This document shows, in pieces, positions 26,284-38,800 of a stretch of DNA of 64,000 nucleotides. The notes beneath the pieces were generated by a model that saw nothing but the letters and a program-made list of their open reading frames with translations, did no database searches and had not been told where the DNA came from. Where the stretch lies: contig NC_047062.1 of NCBI RefSeq assembly GCF_902459465.1, forward strand, positions 17,491,994 to 17,555,993, given 5' to 3'. The stretch comes from Asterias rubens (Eukaryota > Echinodermata > Asteroidea > Forcipulatida > Asteriidae). The translations under genes and the position numbers were made by a program. How positions within the stretch are numbered: the stretch's first letter is position 1; every line of letters begins with the position of its first letter.

Positions 26284-26300
26284 ATTCTTCCAGTTTGCAG

Positions 26301-29300
26301 CAGAAGTTTTAAAACAAAATTGAAGAAGTTTGAGTCCCTGTGGGATATTGCATTCTGCTATAGGGATGGCTAGCCTGGTTCGTAAATATTTTTTAGTTTT
26401 TAAGTGGACATTTAATTAACTTTTTTAACCAAATCTGTGTTGGTTATAAAACCTCTCTGCATGATGGTGAAATTAATAGACTGGTGCTTTATATGACAGC
26501 AAGATTGAGTGTCGGCCTTATCAATACTTAATGAGCTTTATAAGTCTGGCACCTGGTACCACCATTTAAGACACTATCATTGGTCTCCGGACATGGTCAC
26601 TACCAGAACTGACCATTGTTCACCAATTGACACTGACGGTTAATACCAGTCCAAACCAGTCAATACTGGCAAGTTGAGGCTGATTTCTATTGTCAAATCA
26701 AGCCTTAAAACCAGTTGAAACCAGATAAAATAGAGCGACTTGAACCAGTTCAAGCCAGCTTGAACCGGTTCCAGCCAGTTTAAACCTGTTGACAATAGCA
26801 TGTATTTAACAAAGCATCTACAAATACAGCCAAAGCCATGGCCAGATCAACTGCAGCATTTTCGTGATCAAACTTCACATTTCTCAAAATTCCATGAACT
26901 TTTATGATGACCTGCTGATTTGGTAATTTTGTCATTTATTTTTTAACAGAGATTAAGGAATAATCAAAGCTTCATACAAGTTCAGCTCAGTCATAGTGAC
27001 AATGCCTATCAGTAATGTTGTCCTGTAGCAATTTAAACAGTTAGCACATTTTGTTTGTTTTCCTGTGAGCGATTCTCCATGCACATTTTTGACTACACTG
27101 GTACGTAAACATTGACTGTAGAATGTCAGCATCTAACCGAATGTATTCATTTTTAAATGAATACCCAAGATAAGAAAACGAGCAGCCGCGTTAAGTTAAG
27201 CAACAATATTTGAGGGGAATACTACAACATTTTAGACAGTACAGCCAAGGTTTCTGAATGTTTTTAATTGATGTAAATTATGAAAAAGTGTTTGGGAGCA
27301 ATATAATGAAACTGTTGTGTACATGTTTATATAATGTTAAAAAAATAATAACAACAAAGACAAATTCAGATTATAGGTACACAGTTTTGTTTTGTAATGT
27401 GGAAACGTTAATCAAATAAGTTTGATTACTGCAAAGTGTACGTGTAGTTGGGGTTATTTGTTGTTTTGAAAAGAGTTGTACACAATTGACCTTTTTTTGT
27501 TGTTATTTAAGTTTGGTGTCCCGTCCCACGTCCCCATGCAATCAGTGTGTTTGATCTACTTTGGAGAGGATATGCCTGGCTGTGAGAATGAATATGAAAG
27601 GATTGAGAAAGAAATGAATGAGGTTGGTACTTCGTATGCACAGTGTAAAGTTCCGTTGTAAAGGCTGGTCGAGATGTTGGTAGGAGTAAACAAAATGTTA
27701 TAGCATCCAGCTGGTTCCAAACCTGCTTAGCAGAATTATCTGCCAGCTAGGTGTTTGAGAATGTTGTGAATGGTCACATGTTGACCTCTTGTGCATTGGC
27801 TGCCTTCACTGTGGTTGAACAATGGAATCTTGCACGCGTTGTGCATAACTTTTGGCCAATGTTTGGTCTTCATTGACCTCAGTGATGGTACTGTTTTGGG
27901 TCTTGTGACGTCATACGCAAGGGGTCTATTGATGGTCACATCTTGCTTCAGTTGATCCGTTGTATGTCAAATTTGGGATGAAAGCATTCAGGGTAATATA
28001 CTTCACCCATATCTGCCAAACTACAAACACACAAACACTGTAAACGCCTGCCTATAACAGAAACCTATAGATGTGCAATAGGTTAGTGTCTTTCGCTTGC
28101 ATTAACTAATGATGGGAAAACATGACAAAATATATAACATTCTAAAGAGAAAGAGTTTGTACTTTCCAATGGTATACAGTTTGTTGGGGGATATGTTTAT
28201 TTGTAAGGCAGTAAAGAATTAATGTTTATTGCTTTGCAGCAATGAGCACTAGGTGGGCTTGGGCAGGGACTGTGTGTTTGTACTGTGACCAGTCGGGCAG
28301 ATATGGGTTCAAGCAGTACGCCTTACTCATCCTGAAGCTGTAGTTTAGATTCCCAGCCAGACCCTTAAGATCTTGTTTTTGAATACTTGATACAGAACAG
28401 TTCAGCTGTGCACAAGAATGGATGAACTAATTGTGTTACAAGTATGTAAGCTGGAACGTTCACCCAAGTATCCTTTCCTAAACAGTTTTGTTTCTAGGTA
28501 CTGAAAGTCTCAGTTTGTTGAACTACAAAGCAGGGAACCAGTCAAAGTGTTATACCTCACATGATGTTTTGACTGGTTACAGAGAAATCCTTGATTATAA
28601 AATTTAGGAAAATGGGTATGGGTCCGAGTTTGTATCGTTGTAAATGTCATACCCAGTGAACAATATTCTGCACTGCAGCCCCCCCCCCTTTCCCCCACCC
28701 TCAAGAGTAGAAGAGTGTAAGCAAAAATAAACTAGTTTGGAACAGTAAAAACCTTAGGAGCAGACAGAATTGTCGATGATGAATTGGCACTACCACTTAT
28801 AAGCAATTGAATTTGATAAAAGAAAATTTTAGCAGTGCTTGTTGATTTGTGGTCATGTTGTTGGAATTTCATTTTGATTGCATCCAGTAAATAGCTCCAG
28901 GTTTTAGATCATTTTACCAGGAATGGATTAAGGTTAACTTTGACATTATGATGGGAACGAGACAATAATCCAACTGTATGTGTGTTATTTGCTCTTTTCT
29001 TTTTTTTCTTTCATTAATGTCACTGGGTTGAATACTCATCAAGGAAACGAGGCAGTTCTAGGCTACGGAACTTAATCCTACTATAAGGATGGTAGACCTC
29101 GTTCAAACTATGACTTTTCACAAATAGAGTTGACTTCATTATGGCCTTCTGAAGACTATTCGAAGCTTGCAGCATTATTTGAATGATACTTTGCATCCTA
29201 AGTGCTGGATGTCTCTGGAAAACCATTCTCTCCGTTTTTGGACCATAAAGATTTCAGTCTTGTGGTCACTTTTTCACAAAGCCTTGACAAAGCTCAGCTC

Positions 29301-31545
29301 TTTGCAATTCTTTTGGTGTTCTTTATTTGATTTTGTTTTATTGGTTTGTATTTTTTATTTTTTTTTTTTTTTTGGCTTGTAGTGGTCTTCTGTATAATAA
29401 ATGCCAACAACATGCTCAATATTTATACCAGATTCACAATTGCAGGTAGAGCAATGTAATCCTTGTAAATACTACAAATGCCGAGTATATAAACAGTATG
29501 GGGCCCCAGTCGGCTAATAGTTTTATTGAGATGAACTGTAGATCTACATAGGCTTAATACATGTTTTATACCAACAAATATTTACAAGAGGAGTTGAAGT
29601 TTATATACCATGGCACATCTGTGATCATATTTTGATTTTTTTTTTTTTTTTGCTTTTTAAAAAATCGGTATATTTTGTTGTTGAAATAATTGGCCATTGT
29701 AGCACGGTTTTCTTTAACAAGATCTGTAAATGTGTAAATGTTTGTGCATTAAGTAAGAAGAAGAAGAAGAAAAAAAAATTGGATAAAAAATTTATTGAGA
29801 AAAAAAAAAGCTGAAATGGTTGCACATATTTCTTAGTTGGAACGAAAGACGATAAAATAAAATAAAATAAAAAAAAACCTAAAAAATGCATTCATCCATT
29901 TTGAAATCATTGCATTGTTATCATTGTGTCATTGTCAACTGGTTAAACAGGCTGGCTCCTTAAAAAGAAATAACACTTGTAAAATTGATAATGATAATGT
30001 TGATATAAAAAGAAATGATAAATTATGTAAGTTAAGTGTGTTAGATTTTTGAGTTGTCCGTAGCAGACCTGTCTAATTGCTTCATCCATTCACCCTATAA
30101 AAAAAAAAAAAAGTCATGGCTTAGTCATATCACATCTTAACTCCACACAGACTGCGGGCTTTAAAAAACAGTGGATTTTTATACACTACCAAACCTTCGT
30201 ATCAAGGAATCTTAATGTGAATATATTTTAGTACATATTCAAGTATAAGTCTCTTTTTTGTTCAAGGGAAACAAACAATGAGGGTGGAATTGTTCCGTGT
30301 GGATTTAAGATGACAATATTGTAGCATCCTTTCTATAAGAGCTTGCTGTGTACGTGGGTTAACCTTTTGACATTAGTCACACGGTCCTCCGCTGCATGCT
30401 TGTCTTTTTTTTTATTTTCATTACTTTTTTGGTCATTTTTATTTTTTAAAGGTCAATATTCTGTTCTGTACAATACCTCTTGTTATTATGGAATTAAATA
30501 CAAAAACAAATAAAATAAAATAATTAAATTGGAGATGTTAACTCTCCATCCCCACGAGTTGAAGAATTCTATTTGAAAATTTTGTGTTTGTGTTGTGTAC
30601 TTTTTGGCTGTGTTCTATTTGAGGTGTAAATAATCTCTATTTCTAGAATGGACGGGTGAAACTCGGGGGCCTCATATATCTAGTCTTGGTTGAGTTTGAA
30701 AACCATAGGCCCTACGTACATGCACTGAACACTACACACATCGCAACTATTCCACCGATGTTGAATAACGTCTTGCACCAAGACTTGTGTCATGCAATTG
30801 GAATATACTTTCTTATGTCCCTTGTATGCCTGCAGTTGTTTTCATTCTTTTCTCTGCTTTGGGAATTAAACCCAAATTCAATTTTAACAAAAGTTTAAAC
30901 GAAATGTGGTGAACGAGTGCCGTTGAAACTGGGCCTCAACATCGCTGCAAGAATCCCTTGATGCCATAATGCATGCCTGATCAAGGCAGACGAATAATTT
31001 ACATGCGAAGGGGCATGCATTACCTGTAAACAAAACTGGAAATGTCCAACTCCTGTGCGGCTTGAATTTACATTTCACAAAAACGTTTTCTATTTTCTGG
31101 ACCACTGGGCTTGCAATTTCTTTGTTCAAAGCAACAACAACTTTGTTTTTGTCAAAGTTGTAAGCTGAACCTTGCCATGAAACCTGGTTAATTGCAGAGT
31201 CGGGCGGGACCTCAACAAAACATTTCTTGGCTCAATGAAACAAGGACAGACACTGCGGCCTCTAGAGTCTGCTATGTGCGCATTGGTAGGGTAAACTAGC
31301 TTGAAAATAATGAAAGTTTATCTTCGGATGGGATGAAAGCCGTTGGTGAAATGCACGTTAAAGAAGCCAGTGCACTTATCAAAAAGAGCATGGGTTCCCT
31401 GTTCAAGGTTTGATTGGCAGCATATTGCGCCACAACACCTTGTAAAGCCATTACATGGTGCTTCATGTACATGTACAGTATGTAAAAGAAGTAGGTCTCA
31501 TAATTCAAAAGTAGTCCCACATACTTTGCAGAAAATTACTGAATG
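26301..31545. other. Intergenic region between convergent genes, no supported gene
   Basis: It holds long A/T runs near 29.4, 29.64, 29.78 and 29.85 kb (the last an ATAAA-type repeat) and a partial CAGTT-rich inverted element at 26685-26800. All open frames are 60-90 codons and lack recognisable domains. It may include an extended 3' UTR of the B56 gene. Confidence 0.5.
26685..26800. mobile_element. AACCAGTT-rich inverted element, short
   Basis: CTATTGTCAAATCAAGCC at the left, AACCTGTTGACAATAGCA at the right; the interior has AACCAGTTCAAGCCAGCTTG units. It is akin to the element at 342-612. Confidence 0.6.
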
Positions 31546-31926
31546 TTTAAAGACACTGGACACTATTGGTAATTGTCAAAGACCAGTCCTCTCACTTGGT
31601 GGATCTCAACATATGCATGAAATAACAAACCTGTGAAAATTTGAGCTTAATTGGTCGTCAAAGTTGCGAGATAATAATGAAAGACAAAAACACCCTTGTC
31701 ACAAAGTGCTTTCAGATACTTGATTTCGAGACCTCAAATTCTAAATCTGAGGTCTCAAAATCAAATTCGTGGAAAATTACTTCTTTCTCGGAAAACTACG
31801 TTTTTCAGAGGGAGCCGTTTCTCACAATGTTTTATACTATCAACCTCTCTCCATTACTCATTCCCATGTAAGGTTTCATGCTAAAAATTATCTTGAGTAA
31901 TTACCAATAGTGTCCACTGCCTTTAA
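31546..31926 (+). mobile_element. Family A MITE, copy 3
   Basis: TTTAAAGACACTGGACACTA at the left, TAGTGTCCACTGCCTTTAAG at the right. The interior contains the small palindrome GAGACCTCAAATTCTAAATCTGAGGTCTC around 31730-31757 (shown here only as its ends GAGACCTCA and TGAGGTCTC). Confidence 0.9.
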
Positions 31927-32108
31927 GTGCCTTGGGCGTCACTGAGTGACGGATATGTGTGCTACATAAGAAGCCACTGTTCTTATTATTATTACATCAC
32001 ACTGTCATCTGGTTATTTCTACTCAATATGTAAATCATTTAGGTGAAATATAAATGTCAAAAATAAATGTACAAGGGATATTTGGGTGTGTTTCTATTTT
32101 CATGATAG

Positions 32109-32114
32109 TTTATT
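32109..32114 (-). terminator. Polyadenylation signal candidate for SLC4A1AP
   Basis: TTTATT on the plus strand reads AATAAA on the transcript, about 785 nt past the stop. A plus-strand AATAAA lies nearby at about 32061. Proximal alternatives are at 32584 and 32350. Confidence 0.4.
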
Positions 32115-32604
32115 GTGCTTGACAAAAACGAATCACACATGAATTAAACACAAATACGGAGTAGCAGGTAAATCTTAGAAGGGTTTGAGTTCAGGCCTTA
32201 AGGTCATGAAACCAAGTGATCCATCACTCAAGACGTCCTCAGAATCAATGTACTCTTACATAAGACAATCCTCATCTGATTCAAGTAAAAAACTAAACAC
32301 AGCAGAATTTGCTTGATCCCTCAGTTAGTTATTCATCTAGTGCTGCTCATTTATTACAAGATAAATGTAGTCAGGGTTCTAGTTCAACAACCTTTCCCTT
32401 GATCCAGTTTCACAACAAATACTGTGAGATTCGGTCATTTACTGGTAATTCAGTCCTTAGTCTGGTGAAACACTGGTAGTTCAGTCCTTGGCTTCTGCAG
32501 TAGCTGTGGTGTGAACTCTGATAAGTCGTATTCTTCCAGGGTGTTGTTGCTGCAGCCAACAGTCATAGCCATAGCCAGAGCACTTTATTCAGAAACAGCA
32601 TTAA

Positions 32605-32850
32605 TCTGGTGCCCTACTGGTAGTTCAGTCCTAAGTCTGGTGCCCTACTGGTAGTTCAGTCCTAAGTCTGGTGCCCTACTGGTAGTTCAGTCCTAAGTCT
32701 GGTGCCCTACTGGTAGTTCAGTCCTAAGTCTGGTGCCCTACTGGTAGTTCAGTCCTAAGTCTGGTGCCCCACTGGTAGTTCAGTCCTAAGTCTGGTGCCC
32801 TACTGGTAGTTCAGTCCTAAGTTTGGTGCCCTACTGGTAGTTCAATCCTT
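32605..32850. repeat. 31-bp minisatellite, about 8 copies
   Basis: The unit begins TCTGGTGCCCTACTGGTAG and ends CAGTCCTAAG. Seven units are nearly identical (one has CCCC for CCTA), and the last is diverged (TTTGG, CAATCC). Two degenerate units lie just to the left at about 32430-32490, separated from the array by unique sequence. Confidence 0.95.
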
Positions 32851-32898
32851 AAAGGCACTATGTGTGCCTGGTGTCGGACCACTTTTCACAGTTCATTC

Positions 32899-35800
32899 TC
32901 AGTAACCAAACTTTGCATTCAGATGTGTCTTTCCATCACCAGTTTGACCTATAACAAGATTTTACACACAAAAAAAACAAAAATGGTCAAATTATTGGGA
33001 AAAAATTCATAGATCTTTGAGATTGGGTGATGCAATAGATTAGAGGGCGGTATATCTGAAGGCAATTCCAAACCTAGCCCAAACATCTGACATCACACTT
33101 TAAGGCTTGTGAATAACATATACTGTCATTGAGAACCTGCTGGTTACCTGCCAGATGTACCTTTGACCTTGCAAGCCATAAAAACGTGTTTTGGTCAATG
33201 GCCAGTGATCAACCAATGGCAAGTTTGAATAAAACAGTAATTGGTTACAACCGCCAAAATGCCCTAGAGTTTGTAGTTATGGGTCTTATGTTTATGTCTA
33301 TCCAATGAAACCATTGGGTTTGTCAGACCAGAGTTTGTCTTTATCCTGCCTTCTAGAGTCTATTCTCACACAAAATTAAAGTAAAGTCACTTGATGACAC
33401 ACACTTATAGTTACTTTTCGGTGCATCAACACAATATCCCTCAGTTTTTTAAAAATACAATTCCACAGTGTTTTGTATCAATGGACAGCTCTTTGCATTT
33501 TGTGCGAGTAAACTGAAGAGGGTTCACATCCCACCCATACAATGCTTACCAACAGGAGGCAACCATTCAGCCACATCTTCTTTGTCTTCCTTCTCCTCCA
33601 TCTCCCTCTCTGTCCCAAGTGTTCTAACTTTATTTAAAGAACCCATCCCTTCTTCATCTTCGCTGATTTTCGGAAGAGGCATCTTCCTCGGTTGCTCCTT
33701 GGCTCTCCCTGTCTTTATTGTCTCTGAAGAACTCCTTCCATCGTCTTCGTCACTTGTACCCCGAGGGATTCTACCAGAGGGTTGCATCTTCCTCGACCCC
33801 TCATCCGTTTCCGCAGTACTCCTCACATCTTTCTCTCTGTATTCTTCGTCTGTCCTCTTTGACTGCTCCGGTTCTTCAGTCACGGATGATGCGGTCGGTT
33901 CTCCTGCATTTATGCTTTCCTCCTGGTCCTGGCCATTCAGCTTACGGATCTTGATTGGTATGAAGGGACCCAGTTTTCGAGCTGGGGGTGGATTTATCCT
34001 GTGTTGTGCTTGATCAGACTGCAATGTGACATACAGGAAGGTTAAGAATAAACTATAAAATAATAGTAAACTTGCAGGTACAACCATGTAATAATTCTTG
34101 TTTAAGTGAGTGTTGGTTCTGGAAAGAGCTGGTTTTGTCTCGACGTTTCAAACAGTATACCATCTACAGGAAGGTGTTTAGGGGCATTGCAATAGTAGTA
34201 GCAATTGCTCACCAAGGACTAAATCAGTGTTGCAAGTTTCAAGATGGTCTTTGGCTTTCATAACCCTTGATGCCCAGGGCAAACATTTCATAGAGCTGGT
34301 TGAATTGAAGTAGACAATTTTCTTAAACAATATTCAGGCATGATACTTGGCCATTGAAAAACGGTAGGAACTTTTTATAAAGTAGAAAAGGCTGACCTAT
34401 ATGTACCGATACACAAGGTGCAGACCTTCATATAATTTTCAGGCTATTCAATCATAATTTTCCTGATTAACAAAAATCAGAAATCAGATCGAGTATACAG
34501 TGCTAACACACATCGGTGTATGCGTAAAAAACCAAAATTAATATTCTTTATCCCCGATGCAAATTTAACATCTATTATGTCAACATAGGATTTGAACTGC
34601 CTCTAGCTGCCGGGCAACCTCGGTAGTCTAGTTGGTAAGACACTGCTCTAGAATTGCAAGGGTCGTGGGTTTGAATCCCACCCGAGTAACATGCCTGTGA
34701 TATTTGTTCACAAGACTCGGGAAAGTACTGAGTATACAGAGCTAACACACATCGGTGTATGGGTAAAAAAACAAAATAAAAAAAAATCAAGCAGGAATAA
34801 TATTCTACAGATGAACCACCCTCTTCCCTCAATCAAAGCAATTCGGTAAAGATCCTGTGTGATGCCACAGAGAGGAAGTTTTTAGTTTTATATAGTATTT
34901 TACTAAAAGTGAGGCCTGAGAATATTTAAACCAAATGACATCAGGGAGTTCCACAGTCCCAGGGATCTGGTAGTCTTGTAAACTCACCTTGCCTTCAGGA
35001 GCAGACACTTCTCTGCTTGTCTCATTCATGTTCTGTGCGGTTGATTCACTGGCTGAGTGTTTGGCGGCTGGAGGAGAGACTAGGCCATCATCATCTTGTT
35101 CATCTTCTTCTTCTTCAATGTTACTCTGACTCAGGGATGGGGGAAAAGAATGGGAAGGTTGGGGTGCAGCTTTGGCTGATGGCATCTGTAAAACAGTAGA
35201 ACTATTAAATTTGTGTACAATAGTGTTGATAAATTGCTCTTTTGTATTAAGGTGAATCTTTATACTCAAAGCAACTAATTGTCTGTAAATCTATCGCAGA
35301 GCCATTTTTTAGGTCTTCAGAAACAGTTTTCCCGAACATTACGTCAATTCAGAGGGGAAAAATTTCACAGAAACAGGGTTTCTAATATGAACTTCATAAT
35401 AAGTAAGCTCTCAAACAATGATGTTTGTTATCCTTACCAATCCAATATAATACCTTGAAAACTGTGTCCACCCTTAATGTACTGACCCGTCTGACTACAT
35501 TATTGGAGCACTAGGGATCAAACCCTAGCCAACTATTTCTACTTACTGAAGTCTTGTTCTTTAATCCAGCGCGGCCTTTCATGGATCCAAACATAGGCAG
35601 CTTCTTACTGAGGGCTGCATAACTCATCTGGCTGGATGGCCTGTAGATAACAACAAAAATATTTCAAACTTATAAATCCTTGTTGTAAAGTTTCAAATAT
35701 TCATGTATAAAGTTCATGTTTGGGTAAATAAAAAGCAAATAAGAGAGGCAACACTTCGTCGGCTAAGTGCTATAAGGTCAAAAAAGGGCAATTTCATTCT

Positions 35801-38800
35801 CGTAATAATCAAAAGGTCATTAATTTAAATATGAGTCAAAGTTTGTAAAACAAATCAAAATCCAAAAGTAAATTTTGTGTCTTTCTGCAAACAATTACTT
35901 TGGAGACCACTCTTGATCAATAAACTCCATTTACCAGGAGGTCCAAAATATGCAAAAGCAATTTTGTGAAATCAATACTAACTGCTTAACGGCCTTAAGG
36001 TCCTCATGAGTTGTTGTTTTTTTAAGTTTCATAAAAGTTCAAAATTTGCTATATAAATCAGAGGTCGCCATACTTCTGTTGTGTTCTTTGTTAGAAACCT
36101 CAGAAATTTGTTAAATCACTTTTTCAGTGCCGGCATGGAGGTAGGTTTTGCAATGTTGACCAATCGGACCAGTCTGGATTGTTCCTTCCTCAGTTCAATA
36201 AGCTGCAACTTCAGTTTAGCTCTCCACGTCTTGTCCATTGTCTTCCCGCTCTTGATACCCGCCATGAAGGCATCAAGGGAGTCATCTTCAACGACAGATG
36301 GGCTTTCTGAAAAGAGAAAAGTAACAGACACTAATTTTACTGAATAGTATTATTTGATGACGAGAGCCCAATTTCATAAAGTCTGTAAGCATAAAAATTG
36401 CTTCAGAAAAACATGGTTACCAGCCACAATTCCATTAAGTTTACATATTTGTAACTGGTGCCCCACTAATTTTTTTGCTAACGAAAATTAAGTCCAGCCG
36501 TCGATTTCATCAAATTATTTCGAACTTAAGATTGATCTTAGGACTTAGGACGAGTAAAGTTCCGTATTCAAATACGTAGGACGCATTGAACCCATCCTAA
36601 GTTAGGACGGGTTACTCGTCCTAACTCGAGATAGGATTGATCCTAGCGTTTCGTGAAATCGGCTGCAGAACACTTTAAAGGTCTTAATTTTTTCGTTTTT
36701 ATTCAAAAGACCTGACACATCTATGTTTTTAGGATTTTGAATTGCTGTTTACAAGGAGTTTATACATCTTTTAGAAGCATTGTAGATTTTTGAAGATGGA
36801 ATATTTCTGAGTTGGACACTTACTCTTGTCTGTTACGGCAATTTCATTTTCCGTCTTCTTGATCTCAGCTTCGACATCGCTCAGCTGAGATTTCTGAGGA
36901 AGAGAGAAAAGGAAGAGGAACAGTTTGGTTACAACTACAGATAAAAAAAACAACTTAAAACAACTGCAGTTTGTCCTAAAAAAAGGAGGAAAATGCCAAG
37001 GAAAGCAAGACTTTGTGTTTTTAAATTTAAACCAGGCAGATTTTTCAAATATCTGAATTCAGATACTCTAGAAGTTTGACATTTCTAAGCTCTGAAAACG
37101 AGAAAGTCAGCTGGAAAAAAAACCCTGGTTTCTAAAACATTCTAAATGGCTTATCAGTATATCTTACCAGTGAGTCATAAGTCTGCGCTTCTTCTTTAAT
37201 CATGCCAGCCTTCTTCATACGGACCAGTCGTTTCTTCTCGATGACCCCAGTCCGATCTAAGAAAGTATCGTCATCGCTGTCGTAATAATCATCTCCCTTC
37301 CAGTCCTTGGCTTTTCTCTTCTTACTCTCTGTTAATATCCAGGGAGATTTGACGACAATGTTAGAATGTTATTATTAATGTTTTATGTTAGATAGTTTTG
37401 TTGGTTTGTTGCTTGATATTTGAAAAAACTAAAATGTTGCATCCCCTTAAGGTGATCCCATGTGAAACCCTGGACACATAGTTAGTACAGGGTCAATGAC
37501 TTTTGATTGGCACCTTGAACAACAAGATTGACAAAATAGGGAGACGACATATACTCAGTTGGTTGAGCACATTAATCGCAGTTTAAATCCCACTCCAGTA
37601 AATTTTCTTGTTCAACCCAAAATCATTAAAAATTTACTCAGTCAGTTTCCCTTGTGGTTTACTTTTTTGTTTTTCTTTATATATCTAATGAAAAATGAAA
37701 GCTACTTTTTTTTGTTCACCAGGCAGACACAGAAAAAGGACTAAAGAAAAGTCTGCAATTATCTTATTCTGGGTAGGAATGTAAGAACACTTGACGGACC
37801 TCAAAGTTAAAACCAAAGTTTCCTGTAAAGATAGCGTCTATCTGAAACAATCCATGACCAATAACAATTCTTGTTACCATGTGTTGCTTGTCTGAGTACA
37901 CCATGCGCATCAAGGATGCGGCAAGCCTCCAATGCACAGGCGAGTACTGATTCCTTCTTCTTGCCGGATACGGCTGCCTCAGCGAAGATGGGTCTCCCAC
38001 TTGAATCATCAATGGGTAACCTGAGACATTGGAAACCAACAAATTGTCACGAGTTTGAAGTTGAATGATAAGAAAACATTAGGGCGTCAATATGTCTGCT
38101 GGATTGTAGTCATGATTCTAGACAGGAAAAATATTTTGTGCACAATTAAGTATTTTTACAACATGTTTTGCTAACAGGAAATTAAAAGAACTGATTTTAG
38201 AGGGAAAATTCCAAAAACTAAATATGACATTAAACAGCCTGAATAATTAAAAAACAGTAAAATAAAGTTATTTTTATTCAGGAATTTTTAACAGTATTTT
38301 GTTGAAAACAGTAAAGTAACATGTGTTGACAATACGGTAAGATCTTTTATTTCAAACTAAGTGGCCACACAATATGTCATTTATTTTTTCAGATTACTAA
38401 CTAATTTTCTGAAGGGTTTTGAATTGGTCAAACTTATTTGACAATGCCTTAAGTAACTTACTCAACTTTGCAGACAAACTGCTTATTGAAGCCACTCTCC
38501 TTTTCTTCAACATTATACTCAAGATCATAACCTGAGGTCAAAACAAAGTTGCAACTTTCATTTTATGTTGTAAAAACAGTCTGACAGTCACATTATTCAT
38601 TATTCAATTCCTTTGTGTACATTTTAACTCCCAAAATGGAGGACAGGATGGGTGAATGTAGGTGCATTGTGCAAGGGGTCTATACAGAAAAGAAATGTTA
38701 TGAGAATTTACACGCAACAGGAATTTCAATCATATCAAAATTCTCAGAACTCTTTCCTTAAACCGTTTTTACCTTCTCTCTCAAAGTAACCCCTGAGTGC

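Larger units (their letters stand above)
24966..26300 (+). other. Probable 3' UTR of the B56 gene
   Basis: No coding signal follows the TAA stop. The first good AATAAA on this strand is at 26278-26283. Further AATAAA-like sites occur at 29.4-30.5 kb, so a longer 3' UTR isoform is possible. A family C inverted repeat lies inside at 25860-26043. The UTR end is inferred from the signal alone. Confidence 0.5.
32090..32898 (-). other. Probable 3' UTR of SLC4A1AP
   Basis: This is sequence after the TGA. It contains a 31-bp minisatellite (32605-32850). Minus-strand AATAAA hexamers lie at 32584-32589, 32350-32355 and 32109-32114. The most distal one is followed by T/GT-rich sequence and is my preferred end, so the repeat would usually be transcribed. 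Confidence 0.5.

Noticed and set aside
27476-27661. 61-codon plus-strand frame with an acidic GEDMPGCENEYERIEKEMNE stretch
   Set aside because: It is too short, with no splice context and no recognised family.
33468-34013. 181-codon plus-strand frame
   Set aside because: It is the exact antisense of kanadaptin exon 11, whose low-complexity acidic coding leaves the other strand open.
34611-34690. Possible tRNA gene with perfect T-arm
   Set aside because: The anticodon arm is degenerate, the acceptor stem is only partly paired, and it continues into a SINE body with an A-rich tail.
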